From assembly GCA_008638375.1 (NCBI GenBank), contig CM018038.1, positions 15,894,515-15,958,514 of the forward strand: 64,000 nucleotides of DNA, in the 5' to 3' direction. Both the position numbers and the translations under genes were made by a program. This stretch comes from Nyssa sinensis. Its lineage: Eukaryota > Streptophyta > Magnoliopsida > Cornales > Nyssaceae. Shown here piece after piece: positions 1 to 13,600 of this stretch (positions within the stretch are counted from its first letter, which is position 1; every line of letters starts with the position of its first letter). Below the pieces are notes generated by a model. The model made no database searches, was not told where the DNA came from, and saw nothing but the letters and a program-made list of their open reading frames with translations.

Positions 1-1453
1 TAACTTTCTATCTTCAAAGCAATTTTTTAATTTTTTAGACATATATTCCTCTTTCAATCACGCGATTCACGTGACACGGTAATACATAAATTGTGATGCT
101 TGGCTGTTGCTTTTATAGAGGAAAAGTTGTCTCACTTTTCCTAGAACTTCCAATATGGGACAACATGAGAGATGTTTGTTGCTGTCAGGATAGACATTGC
201 TTTCATAAAGGAAAAGTTTCTAAACTTTTCCTTAAACTTTCAATATGGGTTTAATGAAAATACTATATACATAAATGGGGAGGGGCGAGTATGCAATCTT
301 TTATATCACTCCTGCTCTATACCCAGCTCAAGTATTAATTTTTTTTTTCCCAAACCTGCCCCTACCCCATTTAATATTCCAAACCCATTCCATTAGAAAC
401 CCACCCAATTAACATCCTTAGTCAAAACTCAGAATCATCCTTGATTTGCTTGGTTCCTGCTTGATTTTAAATGTACCCAACTTAGATTGAGGTGCACCAT
501 ACAAATTTACATGAAAGAGAGAGAGTTCTACTATTTATACAATGTATCAATAAAACTAATTCAAATTATCTAATTAATTTAATTGATTTCTCTTGAACAA
601 GTTTGGTTTAAAGTTAACTTTGTTGAAGTTGCTTAATGAATGGGGAATCTATTGTATATGGCAAAGTGTGTACTGCTCCTTTATGCCTTTTCTGGTGTGT
701 GTGGAAGGAGAGGAATTGCCGAACTTCTGATGGGGAGAGAGCATAGAGGGTGGTTTTTGAATTCCTTACATTTTTGGATTGTTCAGTGTTACAATGTGTG
801 TATATTATTACTTCTTTGGTGGACTTATGAGTAATATTGACTTATTGTAAGGTTTTGAGTGTGAGTCAGGTGTTTTATTTACTTTGTTTTAATGATGTAC
901 ATCTTTCGTGTACATGGCTGTGCCCTCCATTGGGTATTGTTTTATAAGGTTACTTATTAAAAAAAACATTTTTAGCTTAATTATGTTGTAAACCCAACCA
1001 TTACAACCTTGAAATTTTTGAAGAGGGGTACCTATGGTTAACTTTAGCCACACTTTGCCTTTCAAAAATTAATATGATATGTTTGTAGGAGCGGGAGAGT
1101 TTTTCTACAGTAGAAACCACTGGTTCTGAATAAGACAAGGGTAGAAAATAGAAGATTTGGGAATTCATGAATAATATATTACATTAGATGGAAGCAATCT
1201 AAAGTTAGCAGCTTATTGCTTGGATTAATCCCTATAATTTGACATCTTGTGACCACATACAGATTATAATTTTACTATATTGTAACTGTATGCTAATTGT
1301 TTTTTCTTTGTTTAACTTTTAAGAAAGTATCCACTTGCAATCTAAAATTTTCTTGTTTGATTGCTATTCCAAATGTTTATTAAGCCACCACTGCTAGCAT
1401 TGGGAAGATACTTGGGGTGGTTGTGTCTCATGGCTCAAACTATCTTTTCTCAG
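1..1453 (+). other. Probable intron of the ODR4 homologue
   Basis: No exon could be recognised before the acceptor at 1453. The expected preceding ODR4 segment was not found in any frame, so this stretch is most simply an intron entered from outside the window. It is AT-rich and contains the LINE 3' remnant at about 600-970. The short open frames here (such as 172-396) have no recognisable similarity. Confidence 0.5.
600..970 (+). mobile_element. LINE (L1-type) 3' end remnant in ODR4 intron
   Basis: In one + frame, about 677-745, the sequence reads PLCLFWCVWKERNCRTSD, the conserved segment near the C-terminus of plant L1 ORF2 (zf-RVT region). About 220 bases of non-coding 3' tail follow, ending in an A-run at about 959-967, as expected of a 5'-truncated retroposed LINE. 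Upstream frames are degraded. Orientation matches the host gene. Confidence 0.6.
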
Positions 1454-4400
1454 ATTGCCAATATGCCGTGAGAATGCATCAAATATCAGAAGATATGCTG
1501 ATATTCTACGTCAGGGAATTTCAAGTCATGCCAAAGAGCTTAAAGGTGCAAAGGCTTTGATTGATGGAAAACTGGTAAGAAGCAATTTGATATGCCACTT
1601 TTGGGAGCACTGTTTTTTTATTACCGACTACCTCTCTACATCTTGACACCTTGTATGAACTCATATCATTGTTCCTGATGTAAAATCTTCAATCCTTTAG
1701 ACTTTAGAGAAAACGTTAGTCTATCCCACATATTAGATTGGCGAATAGCATCTTCATTATTTAGGTACGACGTAATATCCTACTGTTCATTTTTGTTAGT
1801 TAAGAGTTATTTAATATTTGACTGCTTACATTGACAATAACATGATAACATTCTTCCGTCAAAGAAAAACCTCACATGTTGATTTACTATAGTGGATGAT
1901 TATCCTACATATTAGACTGGCGAATAGCATCTTCATTATTTAGGTACGACGTAATCTCTTACTGTTCATTTTTGTTAGTTAAGAGATTTTTAATATTTAA
2001 CTGCTCACATTGACAATAATATGAAAACATTCTTCCGTCAAAGAAAAACCTCACATGTTGATTTACTATAGTGGATGATTATTAATTACAACCATTAATG
2101 TTGAAAGAAATAACAAAATAAGGAATGTTGTGATCTCTCAGCCTTTTATAATAGTCTAAGCCTGGACTTGAGATATAATAAACTCCCAATGGCTAGTAGT
2201 CTAATTAGAAAAGATCTTCATCGGGTGTGGAGGATGGCCCCCTTGTGTTTGGCTCAGAGTATTTGGGGGGAGAGGAACCAAAGAATTTTTGTAGGCATTG
2301 AGATTCCAATAGGGCATTTGAAAGATAAATTTTTATGTTTGTTTTTCTTTTGGCTTAAAGAAGAATATCTGATGTATTTCGATACTCTTGGAGGTTTTTT
2401 GGGGGATTTTAGGCCGTAATTTATGTTGCCTTGTCCCTTCGTTTGTGTATATTTGGGTTTGCCTTTCTCGGGCTCCCTTTAATGAAATATACATTTATTT
2501 ACTGATAAAAAAAACAGAGACAATGTTCAAACTACTATACTACTCTTGTAGTTGCCTATCTCTCATATCAGCTTTTCCTGACATTTTTTTTCTTTTTTTT
2601 TTCTTGGCTTTCATAAATTTTAAGGTGATTGACGATGAGCAGTGCGTGTTAGACGGTTTGCACGAAGTTGAATTTCTTCTACCATTCATGCAAGATACAT
2701 CCGTGGAAGGTGTGTTTGCACTTATTATTTTTGGGATTAGGTTTTTCTTTGTTACACTTGGAGCATAATTAACTATTTATTTCTAACATTAAATTGTTTA
2801 TTATTTAACCTTTTTTTTGTAAAGCATGCAGCCAAAAGGAGGTTGTCAGTGCTATCGTCCTTAGTGGTTCTGTCTGTTCCTTTGCATACTTGAATTCAAA
2901 AGAGCCAATTTCACAAGCTTTGGCTGATATAAAGGTATTATATAACTACGTATCAATACATGAATAAATAAAGATTTTAAATAAAGGATTGTTTTGGCAC
3001 TACTCTTGACTTTTGATTGAACACATATTCATGCTTTTATATTTATTAGTGACTTAATTTGCAATATCTATGGACATAGCAGTGCTGATGACTGGTCATT
3101 GCCTGTGCCGTCTGGTTTCCAAAATAAGATCCTTAAAAGCATAGACCATATATCAACATACTAAAATTCCATTCCACCTTCAGAGTACACAAATCTTATT
3201 AATAAATAATCATGCTTATTGCCTGGTTACAGCTTACAATATTGATTCCTCATTCTGATAGGAACTATATTGATTCCTTATTATGAAATGTTCTTGTGCT
3301 GCTCATAAAATGCCACATCCTAGAGCCTTTGTTTTTCCTAAGAAATTTTTGAATGTTGTGCCTGTTCTTCTTGTGGATCACTCATGGTTTATGTTTCTTA
3401 TCCTTTGCAATTATGAATTTTCTTGTTTAGGGGGACATCATCACGAGCCTGCAGAGTAGATTAGATATCATCTGTGATGAGGCAGATGGAGAATCAGGTC
3501 TTACTATTGATGGTGGCAGCGAAGCAAGCAATGAGATATCAACTGGAAAACCCATTCCCCAACTTGACCTGCAGTTGTTGAGGTGTGTAGCTGTAAAATT
3601 GGTATTTATTGTTTTGCTATAGATTTAAATAACAGCAAGAATTTACCTATTGTTGTTTATATATCACATCGTCAGTTTATGGCAACATGTTAAGAGGCAT
3701 TTTTATAAATGGAAAAGGTTCTCCATATTATCTGGGCAATCATAAATTGTTAATTGCCTCGCTCCACGTCAGAATATGTAGGATGATTATTTTTCTATTG
3801 GAATGACTTAATGCCGCCGTGGCATTTTCATGTGGATTATGGTAGAATGTGCTTTTAAAATGCATAGAAGCTAAGGCATGTCACAAGACACACCTCTTGC
3901 AGCATCGAAAAAAAAAAACTCCTGTTGCATTCCCCTGATGCAATATGTGTGACATCTTGTTCATTTCATCTTAATTTCTGCTTCCAAATTCTTATTGGCT
4001 GTCAAAAACATGGGAATTAGTCTCTTACGTTCCTTGTTGGAACTAGGCTTTGGGGGGTAAAATGTTCAAACAGCATAAAAGCACTCATTAACCCAATGAA
4101 TGAAATATTGTTAGTATGTTCACTGTAGGAATTTTTGTTGTTTTGTTCTCTTGTGAATTGGCAAAGGGGCCTCTCACAGAAGTAGTGCCAAATTTCACAC
4201 TATCATTTTGCAACAAATGATTATTCTTCCACAGGATTCCACCATTTTAGTTTCACCAACATTGTACAATGTTCACACTCTGCCATAGTATAACTTAGCA
4301 TCTTAGTACTTTGGGAGTGATTGTGTAGAAAACCAACACATGTTAATGCTGCCACTTTTACTGCCACCCTTCACCACAAGGTTTCAGCATTTATGAACCT

Positions 4401-6224
4401 GGTGTAGGAAGAATGAGTTATCCAATCAAAAGGTGTGATGGTGTTATATATCCTCTACGTGTTGTTGCTTTTCAATTCAACTCCCATCTTTGCCTGCATT
4501 TTCAGCTTTGCTTATCCTGGAGGCTGGATGGCCACTGGGTGTAACTTAAGGTTGAAAATAGAAATGTTGTAGATAGCTTAGGAAAATCATTTCATTATTG
4601 TTATACATTATATATATATATATATATTCTCTGGTTTCTGTTGCTGCAACATGACAGTTAAATTAAGATTGCACATATCATTATTACCAAATATATATTC
4701 CCTGGTTTCTGTTACTGAAACATTATGGTTGAGTTCTAAAAGTGACCGGATCTGTTAATATATGCATTTGCAAACAGAAAACAGTGCAGTCTTTCATTTC
4801 CTCGAAGAATTTTTGTTCCTTGGCTGGCGGGTACATATATCTGTGACTACCTACAACCATCTGAGACACTTGAGGTTTGTAAACACAACTTTGATGAGCG
4901 TGGTTCTAAATTTTACTGAGATATTGCAATATATCATGATTTACTAGAAACAGAATAACTCAATGAAAAAGTTATTTTAATTTATGGTCTGAAAATGTAG
5001 TGGAAAATATTTGCAAGATAATAGCCATATATCAGTAGAATATATCAAACATCTCATTTGATAAATTGTTTCCATTGAATTGTCAGTTGCGCAAGAATAA
5101 GAGTGATATAATTGGAAACAAAAGTGTTATATGTCACCGGTTATTTTATTTGTCAACATTTTGTATCATCACTGACGTGTATTGCTATGAAAACGGAAGC
5201 AACATCCTATTGCATGCTGGTCTTTCTGCACTCTGTATCAAATTAGTTAATGAAATGCACAGTTTCTCTTACAACTGAGAAAACATATAATTATTATTAT
5301 ATTATTGCCATACATATATGGCATGGTCATTGTTCTGTACCTTCTGTCGGCACTGGAAGTACATAGCAGATGTTTAATGGACTTATTCCACACACAAAAT
5401 AAAATAAAATAAAAATAGAAGTGAGTCCTTCTGTATAAAAATGGGATTCTCTGTCATGGATGTGGGTGAATAGGTGACTGAGCTTCCTCTCACATATTAG
5501 TGTGCTTGGACACATACTTTTCTGATTATATGCCAGTATTTTGGTTAATGTTATACTAAAATACTAAATTAATGGTGATAATTTATTTACTAATAAAAAA
5601 AATAATAATTTAATGATGATCATTTATCAATGTATGTTTCTGAAAGGCAGCTATTCTCCTGTGTCTATACTATAGAGAAGGTATTCCTGGGTAGAATTGT
5701 ATAGTTATCTGCACCCGACACAGCTAGCTTTCAAATATTAGCACATCTGGCACGGCACTTGAATTGGCATTGGCACAATTTGATTTACACCATTTAGATA
5801 CATAATTATTTGATAAAAATTGACTGCCGTTTTGGGAGAATATAATATATTTGCACTTGCATCAGTAAAATGTTGTTTTGAATATACATCCATTTTAGCT
5901 CTGACTCCTGCTCACCAGGTTATTAAAGATCATTGTGTTGAATTGATGTCCATGGAAGCTCCAACAGAGTTTTCTACAATATTGGAACCAGAAACAGAAG
6001 CCCCAACTTCGACAACAGAATCTTTTTGGGACATGGCAGTCCCCTTTTCTTCAGCATCTAGTCCAGATTATTCGTCCTTAAAGAATAACAGAACTGATAC
6101 AAGCAAGCAGATTGACAAGAATCCTACAAAATCAGCTAATTTTAACATCACGTCCGCTGTAATGATTCTTGTCTTCTCTATATTAGTAGGGCTGGTGCTG
6201 TTTGTTATCAGGGGGGGATCATAG
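1454..6224 (+). CDS. ODR4: ODR4 homologue, 3' part (six exons, 5' end outside window)
   Basis: Exons by frame and splice sites: 1454-1574, 2625-2709, 2825-2934, 3431-3582, 4790-4874, 5919-6224 (TAG). Codons split across introns rejoin in phase throughout, giving 285 residues. Recognisable plant ODR4 stretches are LPICRENASN at the start, HAKELKGAKALI, GSVCSFAYLNSKEPISQA, SLQSRLDIICDEADG, FVPWLAGTYICDYLQPSE and DHCVELMSMEAP. A hydrophobic stretch of about 21 residues ends the protein (ITSAVMILVFSILVGLVLFVI), followed by RGGS, which fits a C-terminal membrane anchor. In animals ODR4 is an ER membrane protein that helps receptor folding and trafficking and anchors the UFM1 protease UFSP2; a similar ER role in plants is inference. 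The N-terminal third or so must lie upstream. Introns carry two LINE 3' remnants and a tandem duplication. The product is probably intact, since no stop or frameshift occurs in the six exons. Confidence 0.88.
1724..2081. repeat. Two-copy tandem duplication, about 179-bp unit, in ODR4 intron
   Basis: The stretch beginning TTAGATTGGCGAATAGCATC (about 1733) returns at about 1912 with few substitutions, and both copies end with the shared string AACCTCACATGTTGATTTAC. The period is 179 bases. It is an ordinary local duplication with no coding content, lying in the intron between the exons ending at 1574 and starting at 2625. Confidence 0.85.
2168..2515 (+). mobile_element. LINE (L1-type) 3' end remnant, second copy
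   Basis: The + frame from 2168 contains RVWRMAPLCLAQSIWGERNQ, the same zf-RVT-region signature of plant L1 ORF2 as the copy at about 680. It continues to a stop near 2417. The 3' non-coding tail ends in an A-run at about 2509-2514, immediately before the next ODR4 exon region. It is 5'-truncated and inserted in sense orientation in the same intron as the 179-bp duplication. Confidence 0.65.
3583..4789 (+). other. ODR4 intron, no further features
   Basis: This 1.2-kb intron lies between the SLQSRLDIICDEADG exon and the FVPWLAGTYICDYL exon. It holds a short (TA)n tract near 4612-4627 and partial repeats of a TTCCCTGGTTTCTG-like phrase around it. I see no coding or mobile-element signature. Confidence 0.6.
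4875..5918 (+). other. Last intron of the ODR4 homologue, no further features
   Basis: This intron has donor GTTTGT after 4874 and a pyrimidine-rich acceptor ending CACCAG at 5918. It is AT-rich. The small open frames at 4762-4947, 5066-5278 and 5327-5515 are out of frame with the exons or lack similarity, so I do not call them. Confidence 0.6.
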
Positions 6225-6728
6225 TTTACAGGGGAAGCTTCACCTATAAATCTATGGGGATGGAGTTTTGCTTGCTATCTATCTCTTTGATGGTAAAGAC
6301 TTCTTGAAATTCAATGACACATGGGGTGGGTTAAGAAGGGACTGAACGTTAACAAATAATATTCATGAAAGAAAACAGTTATTTGAGAACTTAATGATGG
6401 GGCTTGATTGTACCGTGATCTCTGTCCAAATACTATAGTTTGATTTTCTTTTCAAAATATTATATTTTTGTTCCCCTTTCATTGGTTTGATTGTTTTAGG
6501 GCCAGCGTGTTAGATTGAAGTTGCACTTTTGTTTTCACCCAAAAATAAATAAATACTGCATTTTTGGTGGTGTGTTCTTAAAATTACTTTTAACTAGTAG
6601 TAAAGTAATTTTTATAATTTTCTGCTTCTTAGTCCTTATTTAAAATTAAGAATTTAAATGTAAAAATATGTTTCGTAACTATATTTTAAAATGAGGTTCT
6701 AAATATTACGAGTTTTTCCAAAAAATTA
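6225..6728 (+). terminator. ODR4 3' UTR and probable poly(A) region
   Basis: After the stop at 6224 there is about 320 bases of mixed sequence. An AATAAA hexamer (6544-6549) lies in an A-rich run and is followed by GT-rich sequence. This is the most likely cleavage and polyadenylation region for the + strand gene. The PIF/Harbinger-like element begins about 180 bases downstream. Confidence 0.45.
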
Positions 6729-8075
6729 GAGTATGTTTGGATAGCTTTTCAGAGTTAAAGTTTTAATAAATATTTTGAGAAGTGTTTTGAAAAGTAATTT
6801 TTTGGAATTTGAATCATTGTTTGGATTGATTAATTTGAAAAAAGATAAAAAAAAAAAAAGAGTAGGTTATGTTTGGTTATGTTTTTAAAATAAGATTTTT
6901 AATTTCAAATTACAAGATATTTGTTTTGAAATTAATTTTTTTTTTTAAATTTAGATTATCATATTGAAATACATTTTATAATTTTTAAAAAATTAATTAC
7001 AAAATTTTTTAAAATATTTTTCAAAAAATTTTATCTAAATTACTATCAGGTAAACATCTAACATTGATCCATTGACAAGCCATTCAAATTCTTTTTTTTT
7101 TTCAAAATTATTATTATATACTAGAAAGCCTTGATTATTATTATTATTTTTTTTTTTATAGGAAACGGTCATCCAATAAAAGGCATAGCTTACATGATAT
7201 TTATTTAGGAAAATCAACTGCTTTCCCAACGAATAAGACCGTTAACGGATTTAAGATCAATGTCCTATTCGCTTGAGGCGAGTATTTATTTTTTAAATAT
7301 ATGAAATTTATATTTTTTATTATTTTATTATAATATTTTTTAAAAATAAAAACTGCCCCCCCCCCCCCCCTTTTATTCATTTAGATTTTAAAAAATAAAG
7401 TTTAAATTTTAAAACGTGGGATACGCTATTGACAAACTATTAATTTTAAATTTTTTTACTATTTTATAATTCAGATTATCATATCTAAATACATTTTCAC
7501 AATTTTTAAAAAATCAATATTTCGAAACAAATTATATCTGAATTACATTTTCATAATTTTTAATATTCTTAAAAAATGTGTTTGGTTACGTTTTTACTGT
7601 ATTTTCACAATTTTTAATATTCTTAAAAAATGTGATCAGAATTTAATACATTTAATTAAATATGATATAAAAAATTTAATTTTATTCAAATTTAATAATT
7701 AATTTAATAAAAATAACAAGATTTAACAAATTCGATTAATTAATATAACATATATTAATTATTAAATTATATAATATTTTTTAAAATTAAAGTTATATAT
7801 CATAAGTTTGGCATATTATAAAATAATATTTTATATGTATAATATAAATTATAATATAATATTTTATAAATATAATATATATTAATATTATTGTCAAATC
7901 AAATAAAATTTAATTTGATAATTAATTTCTTGGAATTTGAATCATTGTTTGGATTTAATTTCTTAGAATTTGAACCATTGTTTGAATTTAAGATTAAGTT
8001 TTGGATTTTATTTTTTGGTTGACAAAACAAACAAGCCTTTAAAATTTGTTTTTGAATTGATATCCAAACACCACC
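6729..8075. mobile_element. Non-autonomous PIF/Harbinger-like element, 1347 bp
   Basis: The ends are imperfect inverted repeats: left GAGTATGTTTGGATAG, right (reverse complement) GGTGGTGTTTGGATAT. Both ends abut a 3-bp TTA (6726-6728 and 8076-8078), the target duplication expected for PIF/Harbinger. The interior is very AT-rich with several repeats of an AATTTGAATCATTGTTTG phrase and of a TTTTCACAATTTTTAATATT phrase, plus a run of 15 C at 7356-7370. No transposase frame remains. The identity rests on TIR style and target duplication only. Confidence 0.55.
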
Positions 8076-8078
8076 TTA

Positions 8079-8915
8079 GTTTTTCTTTTCCTTACCCTAT
8101 TATTGTTTAATTAGTAAGTTTTAATTGAATATTTCAGTCATTAAATAGGCCCATCATCTTCTAAAAGTAATCAAATTTATTACTGATTTTCTAATCAATT
8201 TGATTGTATTACATTTGGTCAAAAGTTTTAATCTATCAAAAAATAAAAAAAAGAAAGAATTCAATTTGATTATCACTGAACCCTTGGATTTGAATTTAAA
8301 TTAAAATCGCTGGATCTCAATGTAATCGAATAAATCTAGATTAGAAATGAATTTTGATTTGACTGCCCTTGTACAAATCCTAAGGGTTCATATTCCTTGG
8401 CTTTTCTTCATAAAATTAGAGTGATGCTACAATTGTGATCATGATGTGGTATCATTTGGTATCTTTGAGAATCATGTCCCGAGGTTTCTAAGATACCACA
8501 TGATGTCACATTATCATTACAGATACAAATTAAGAATATCTTAAATTTTTTTCCTTTTTGTGAACCCCAAGAGGAACAAGGAAGCTTGTATCGTTCCCTT
8601 GGATAGATAGAACTTTGCAACTCAAAATGGAAGAACATATTATTACTGTTTGATCATAGAATATACATACATACATACATATATATTGAAGTACTTGTAG
8701 CTTAATACGGTTAATTTAAATGTCTAGTGTCTTCATCCAAAAAAAAAAAATTATACATTTTACAGCCTTATAATCCAACCTTCTGAAATATTTTTTTTTC
8801 TTCTTCTTTTGAATGCTTGATATAACTAACATTCATATCATAACATGAACTATCCAATAAAATAACATAATGATATAAGGACCAATTATACTATTTCTTA
8901 CCATTTCAAATATGA
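8079..8915. other. Intergenic region between convergent ODR4 and PGM-like genes
   Basis: The two genes converge here. The stretch is AT-rich with a (TACA)n microsatellite near 8665-8680. The 3' UTR of the minus-strand gene must lie in its upper part, but I cannot place the cleavage site. The frame at 8408-8638 (-) has no recognisable similarity. Confidence 0.5.
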
Positions 8916-10629
8916 TTATTTAGGTGCTCCCATTCCTGGATGTTTCCCGTCTGCATCATCACTTGGGTGATCAGGCCCACAAGGAATCTTTCCAGGATAG
9001 TTGGTTGTTGAAGAATCTGACCCTATCATACTGCAGATTGGAGAGTAGAAAAATATGAGAATCACAGGAAAAGAAAAGGAAAGAACAAATTCTTTAGCCT
9101 TAGCAAATGACAGAACTCACCTTCTATCAACAAGGACCAATGAACGGAGTTCACAATTGGCAAAGCTGTATACATAGCAGATATTATTCGGTTAGTTATT
9201 AAATAATTAATTGAACCGGTCATTAGGTGAGTGCTTCCTGTGAGAAGTTTTTTATTTTATTTTTTTGATTTACATTTGAGTTTTTAGAATAATTAATAAT
9301 TTAACATGTTTATCAAAGCCTAAAATCTTGATTCTAGAAGGTTTTGGGTTCAAGTTTTTGTTTCCTTCCTGTTTGATTTGTAAGGCAGGCAAGGAAGATA
9401 ACTCATATAGTAGGTTTTCCTACTCGCAAACTGGTGTTGGCCAGGATTCATGGCAGAACCCTTTCTGTCACCGGCTGGCAGCCTGTGAGCCATTATTGAT
9501 CCTATAGCCTAACCAGGTGATTGGGATAAAAGGCTTCTTGGTTGGACAAGATTTAGTAGCACATAATATATGTTTACTTATAATTAAAACAGGCCAAAGA
9601 AACACTTACGGTCGGCATATTTCACTCTTCACTGATGGATGACAATCATTTCCAAATGAACTTAGGGTAAAAAGCAAGAAACTGCTGTGGGTAACAACTG
9701 CAATCTCTTTCTCTTTCCTTGTCCACAACCTGGGCCATATACATAAAAAAAAAAAAGAATTTACCATGGATCTAGTCTGCCATTATTCAATGGTCAATGA
9801 GTACTAAATGTCTAAACACATCTTATTTAACAAAAATAACAGAAAGGAAGGAAATGTGCAGAGGATCATGCAAAAAAGAATTGCACTGGTCGCGATAAAA
9901 AACTAAGGGACCATTTGATGTGACAAAAAATGAAATAATTCCACTTTCAATTCCCTTGGCATTTGAAGGTACTGATATAGTCACAAAGTGGATTTATTAT
10001 AAAACAAAGTTTAGTTATCTCCCAGCGTGACATTTTCTAAAGGAAATGAATGGATTAGAATGCTTCATATGGCAATGAATCAACAACTAATTAAAAGAAA
10101 AGTACGATGCAAGAACCTGAAAATTTGGGAAAGGATGTTGGGATATGCTAACATGTTACTGCCTTGTATAACAAAAAGAGGAAAAAAAAAGAAGAAAATG
10201 TTACCCCGTAATGCACAATTTACAATTTTCAAATATTGTGACCACCTAAGGTAACTTAAATGATTGAAGTTAAAACGTAAAAAACAAACATATTAGCACC
10301 CATGTGAAAAATTGGATGCATTAGTTTCTGAGGGTCAAGCTGTCCATCTTTTATGAGACTGATAAAAAAAATTTCCAGATTGGAGCACAAATTTACATCA
10401 TAGCTATAATTTTTGAGCCTTAGATATTTCGATACAAGAAATAAGCAATCACCAGTTAATAAACTTCATTCCCCTTGCAGCAAGTTCTTCAATCTCCTCT
10501 CTATTGTCAGGCTTCCACAAAATGTCGGCATCACTTTCCATCTGAACACAAGTTCAAACATTATCCATGAAAATGCTTTCCACCAACCAAAGAAAAAAAC
10601 TTGAGTTGATCTGACTGAAGATAATGAAG

Positions 10630-10663
<34 letters not shown>

Positions 10664-13600
10664 CAGCCAAATGTCAAGAGGTTAAATGATAATAATAATA
10701 AAAAAATACTTGCCAGCGAAAAATCAATTGCAGGAAAAAGTGTCTTATACTCGCTAATGCTTCTCCTCTTATCACATGGATGAACTCCCTGAATTAACAA
10801 GGATGAGATTAACGACCCATGGATTCAAATGTCATATATAGAGAGAAAATATAAAATAAAAACTGGGAAACCTCTATTTACTGTGTTCTGCTTGTTTCTT
10901 TTTGTGATCAGGAAATATGTGCCAAGTTTAATAACAATTTAATTATTCCAGTGTCTATGTCATACAAGTGAAGGAATTGAAGGGCCCTGCATAATACGTA
11001 CTTGAGATGAAGTCCGCATAAATAGATGAGAGGGCCAACACTAAAGAGAAGACTAAAACTCTGTCAAAAGTATGTCAATATTCACACTTGAAAAATGGAG
11101 CAAGGCAGGCAAGAAACGTTATATTTCACTGATTTATTCCTTCTCACAAAGGCAAGAGCAAGGAATTAATGAATCCAGTTCAATTTGAACTAATTAATTT
11201 TATTAAGAAATCATTATTTTTTCATTTAGTGCTTGTCAATTCATTTTTTCACTTATTAATCCTTTGACCAGAGTAATTTTTAACTAATGGAATTGGGTGA
11301 AGATGTAACTAACAATTGAAGTCATTTTCTTTATCAATCAGGAACATGCACATGCCTGCATAACAATAACAACAACGGACCAACATAACATTTGCATGGA
11401 TAATGCACTGTTTTTTTCCACAATCAAAGGATAGAGACTACCATTATCAGGAGTTTTCTTTTCTTTCATTCATTTTCAAAACTGAATCCCACCCCCTACC
11501 TTTTTCCATTTTTGGTAGGCAACAACAGTACTTGAGCCCATCACATTTGGGTTAAGAATCCAACAGGACACCAGTTGGCCTACTAAATCAGTCATTCTCT
11601 TGTATTTTTGGAATTTTCTTTTATTTCTGTTTTGGTGGGGGTTTGAAATACAATTCCATGATTTTGATGAATAACATTTTCTGAAAAGATTAACTGATAT
11701 ACTCTAATCAAATTCAGGTAGCCTTTATTAGATGTCACATACCAAACGTTCTCGACAAAGCTCCACTGCTATGAATGGTGGGCAATTTAGACTTGAAATG
11801 GCAGGATGGCCACTGTTCCCAGCATTTGCCACCAAGAGTGGAGGTATGTCTATCCCATCTGCATAACCTTCAGCTCCAAAAACCCCAACTGCTGTTTGCA
11901 TGGTCCTACAATGCTGCCATTAGTGATTGTAACTATAATACAATACTTCAGACAAGTAAAATATGTTTAGTCCTCAGAACCAAAAAAGACTACAAACATG
12001 AGCTTAATGTTCAACAGATGAGAAGCTTAGCCAGTGACCAGCATCCCACACCAAGTGTTTTGACTAATTCCAATTTGCAAATCAAATTGGGAACAGGTCA
12101 GATAACATTTTGGAAAACAAATTTATTCAAAAGATAATTTCTTTATGAAAGTTATATTATATGACAAAGATAATTAAAAATAATAAACATAAAAAATTCA
12201 TTCTCTCAAAAGTAAATGACAACTTATCAAAGAGAAATTTTACATTAATTTTTTTTTTTTATCTGCATTAAAAAAGACATGCATAAGTGAGGATATAGAA
12301 AACCCTAACGTCCAAAAGTTTTGAATTTTTTTAAAAATAGCAGTCATAGTATGATATCCCATCAAATAGTAATATACAAAGAAAACTCCATTTATAAAAT
12401 GCAGCATGCTTCAAGTCATTTACACAGGCTGGTACCTCGGCCAAACTTTTTAGAATCAACAGATGAACCCTGGTCAACCATTTTTGATTGACCAAAGCCA
12501 TGAACTCAGTAAAGCATCTGACTTGTCGATCTTTTCAGTTTTTACATACTCCACCTGTATCTCTTCCCCCCATTTTAGGCTTATTTAGATTGGACAAATT
12601 GAAGTATTTTCACATAATTACAATGTTGCCATTACCCTTCTTAGTGTGATCCATCCAGCTCATATTGATCATAGACAAGTCATTCTTTTTCATTTCTTAA
12701 AGTAATGTGTTAAACTCAAATTCGAGTCTTTCCCATAATAAATAAGATCATGGAAATTGTAACACATGGTGGAGTTTGTAAGAATAAGAAATTGTAGCAC
12801 AAGGATGGGAAAGACTCATGGATGATCTTATTGACCATGGATGAGTCTTTCCCATTTGAGTCATTCTTCATAAGTTTTCTAAAATTTTAGAAAGTATTAA
12901 CGCAATTAAGAGCACAAGGATGTAGCTTCAAATGGCACCACTACACACAAGCTAATTGTGATCGTTAATATTAGACCTTGAGGGAAAAAATACCTACATT
13001 ACAAGCTTTCCAGATGACAAAGAAATTCAATAAAAGACTTCAGATAGCTGATAGCATAAGAGCTTTAGCAAGAATAAGAAATTGTAGCAAATTAATACCT
13101 TAACAAAGGAGAAGTGATGACTAAATCAATCCTTTTGGAAAGTCCAGTTGCATGGACATGGTTGCGCAGATTATCTACCTGTCACAATAGCAAAAAGTCA
13201 TTCTGAAGCCCTTTTTTTTTAATTTATTACAAACTGAAATTTGACTCTAGAATATACCATATGAGAAATGTAAAGCATAGGTTTGGAAAAATATTTAATC
13301 AAAACAATCTTTCATTGAAACCAAACATCTTCATTTAGGACCACACTAGAATAAAATTGTAAATCTAATGGTCTCAGCAGAACCATATTGAAACATTCTC
13401 TCTTTGCTTAAAGGTAAAATTAATCAGGACTGCTTAAAAAGAATCTCGATGAAGAAATTTTTAAAAGAATCTCCATGAAGAAAAGAATGTTTTAAGTGTT
13501 TCCTTAATAAAACTATTGTATGAAAATAAATACTTAAATAAACCATATCCTACTGGCTATTACCTGCTGCCAGCCAAGAGGAGTAATGTGTGCATCAAAA

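Noticed and set aside
9290..9560. Possible SINE in PGM-like intron 8 with a GGTTCAAGTTT box
   Set aside because: Only a weak B box, no A box at suitable distance, no tail or target duplication seen.
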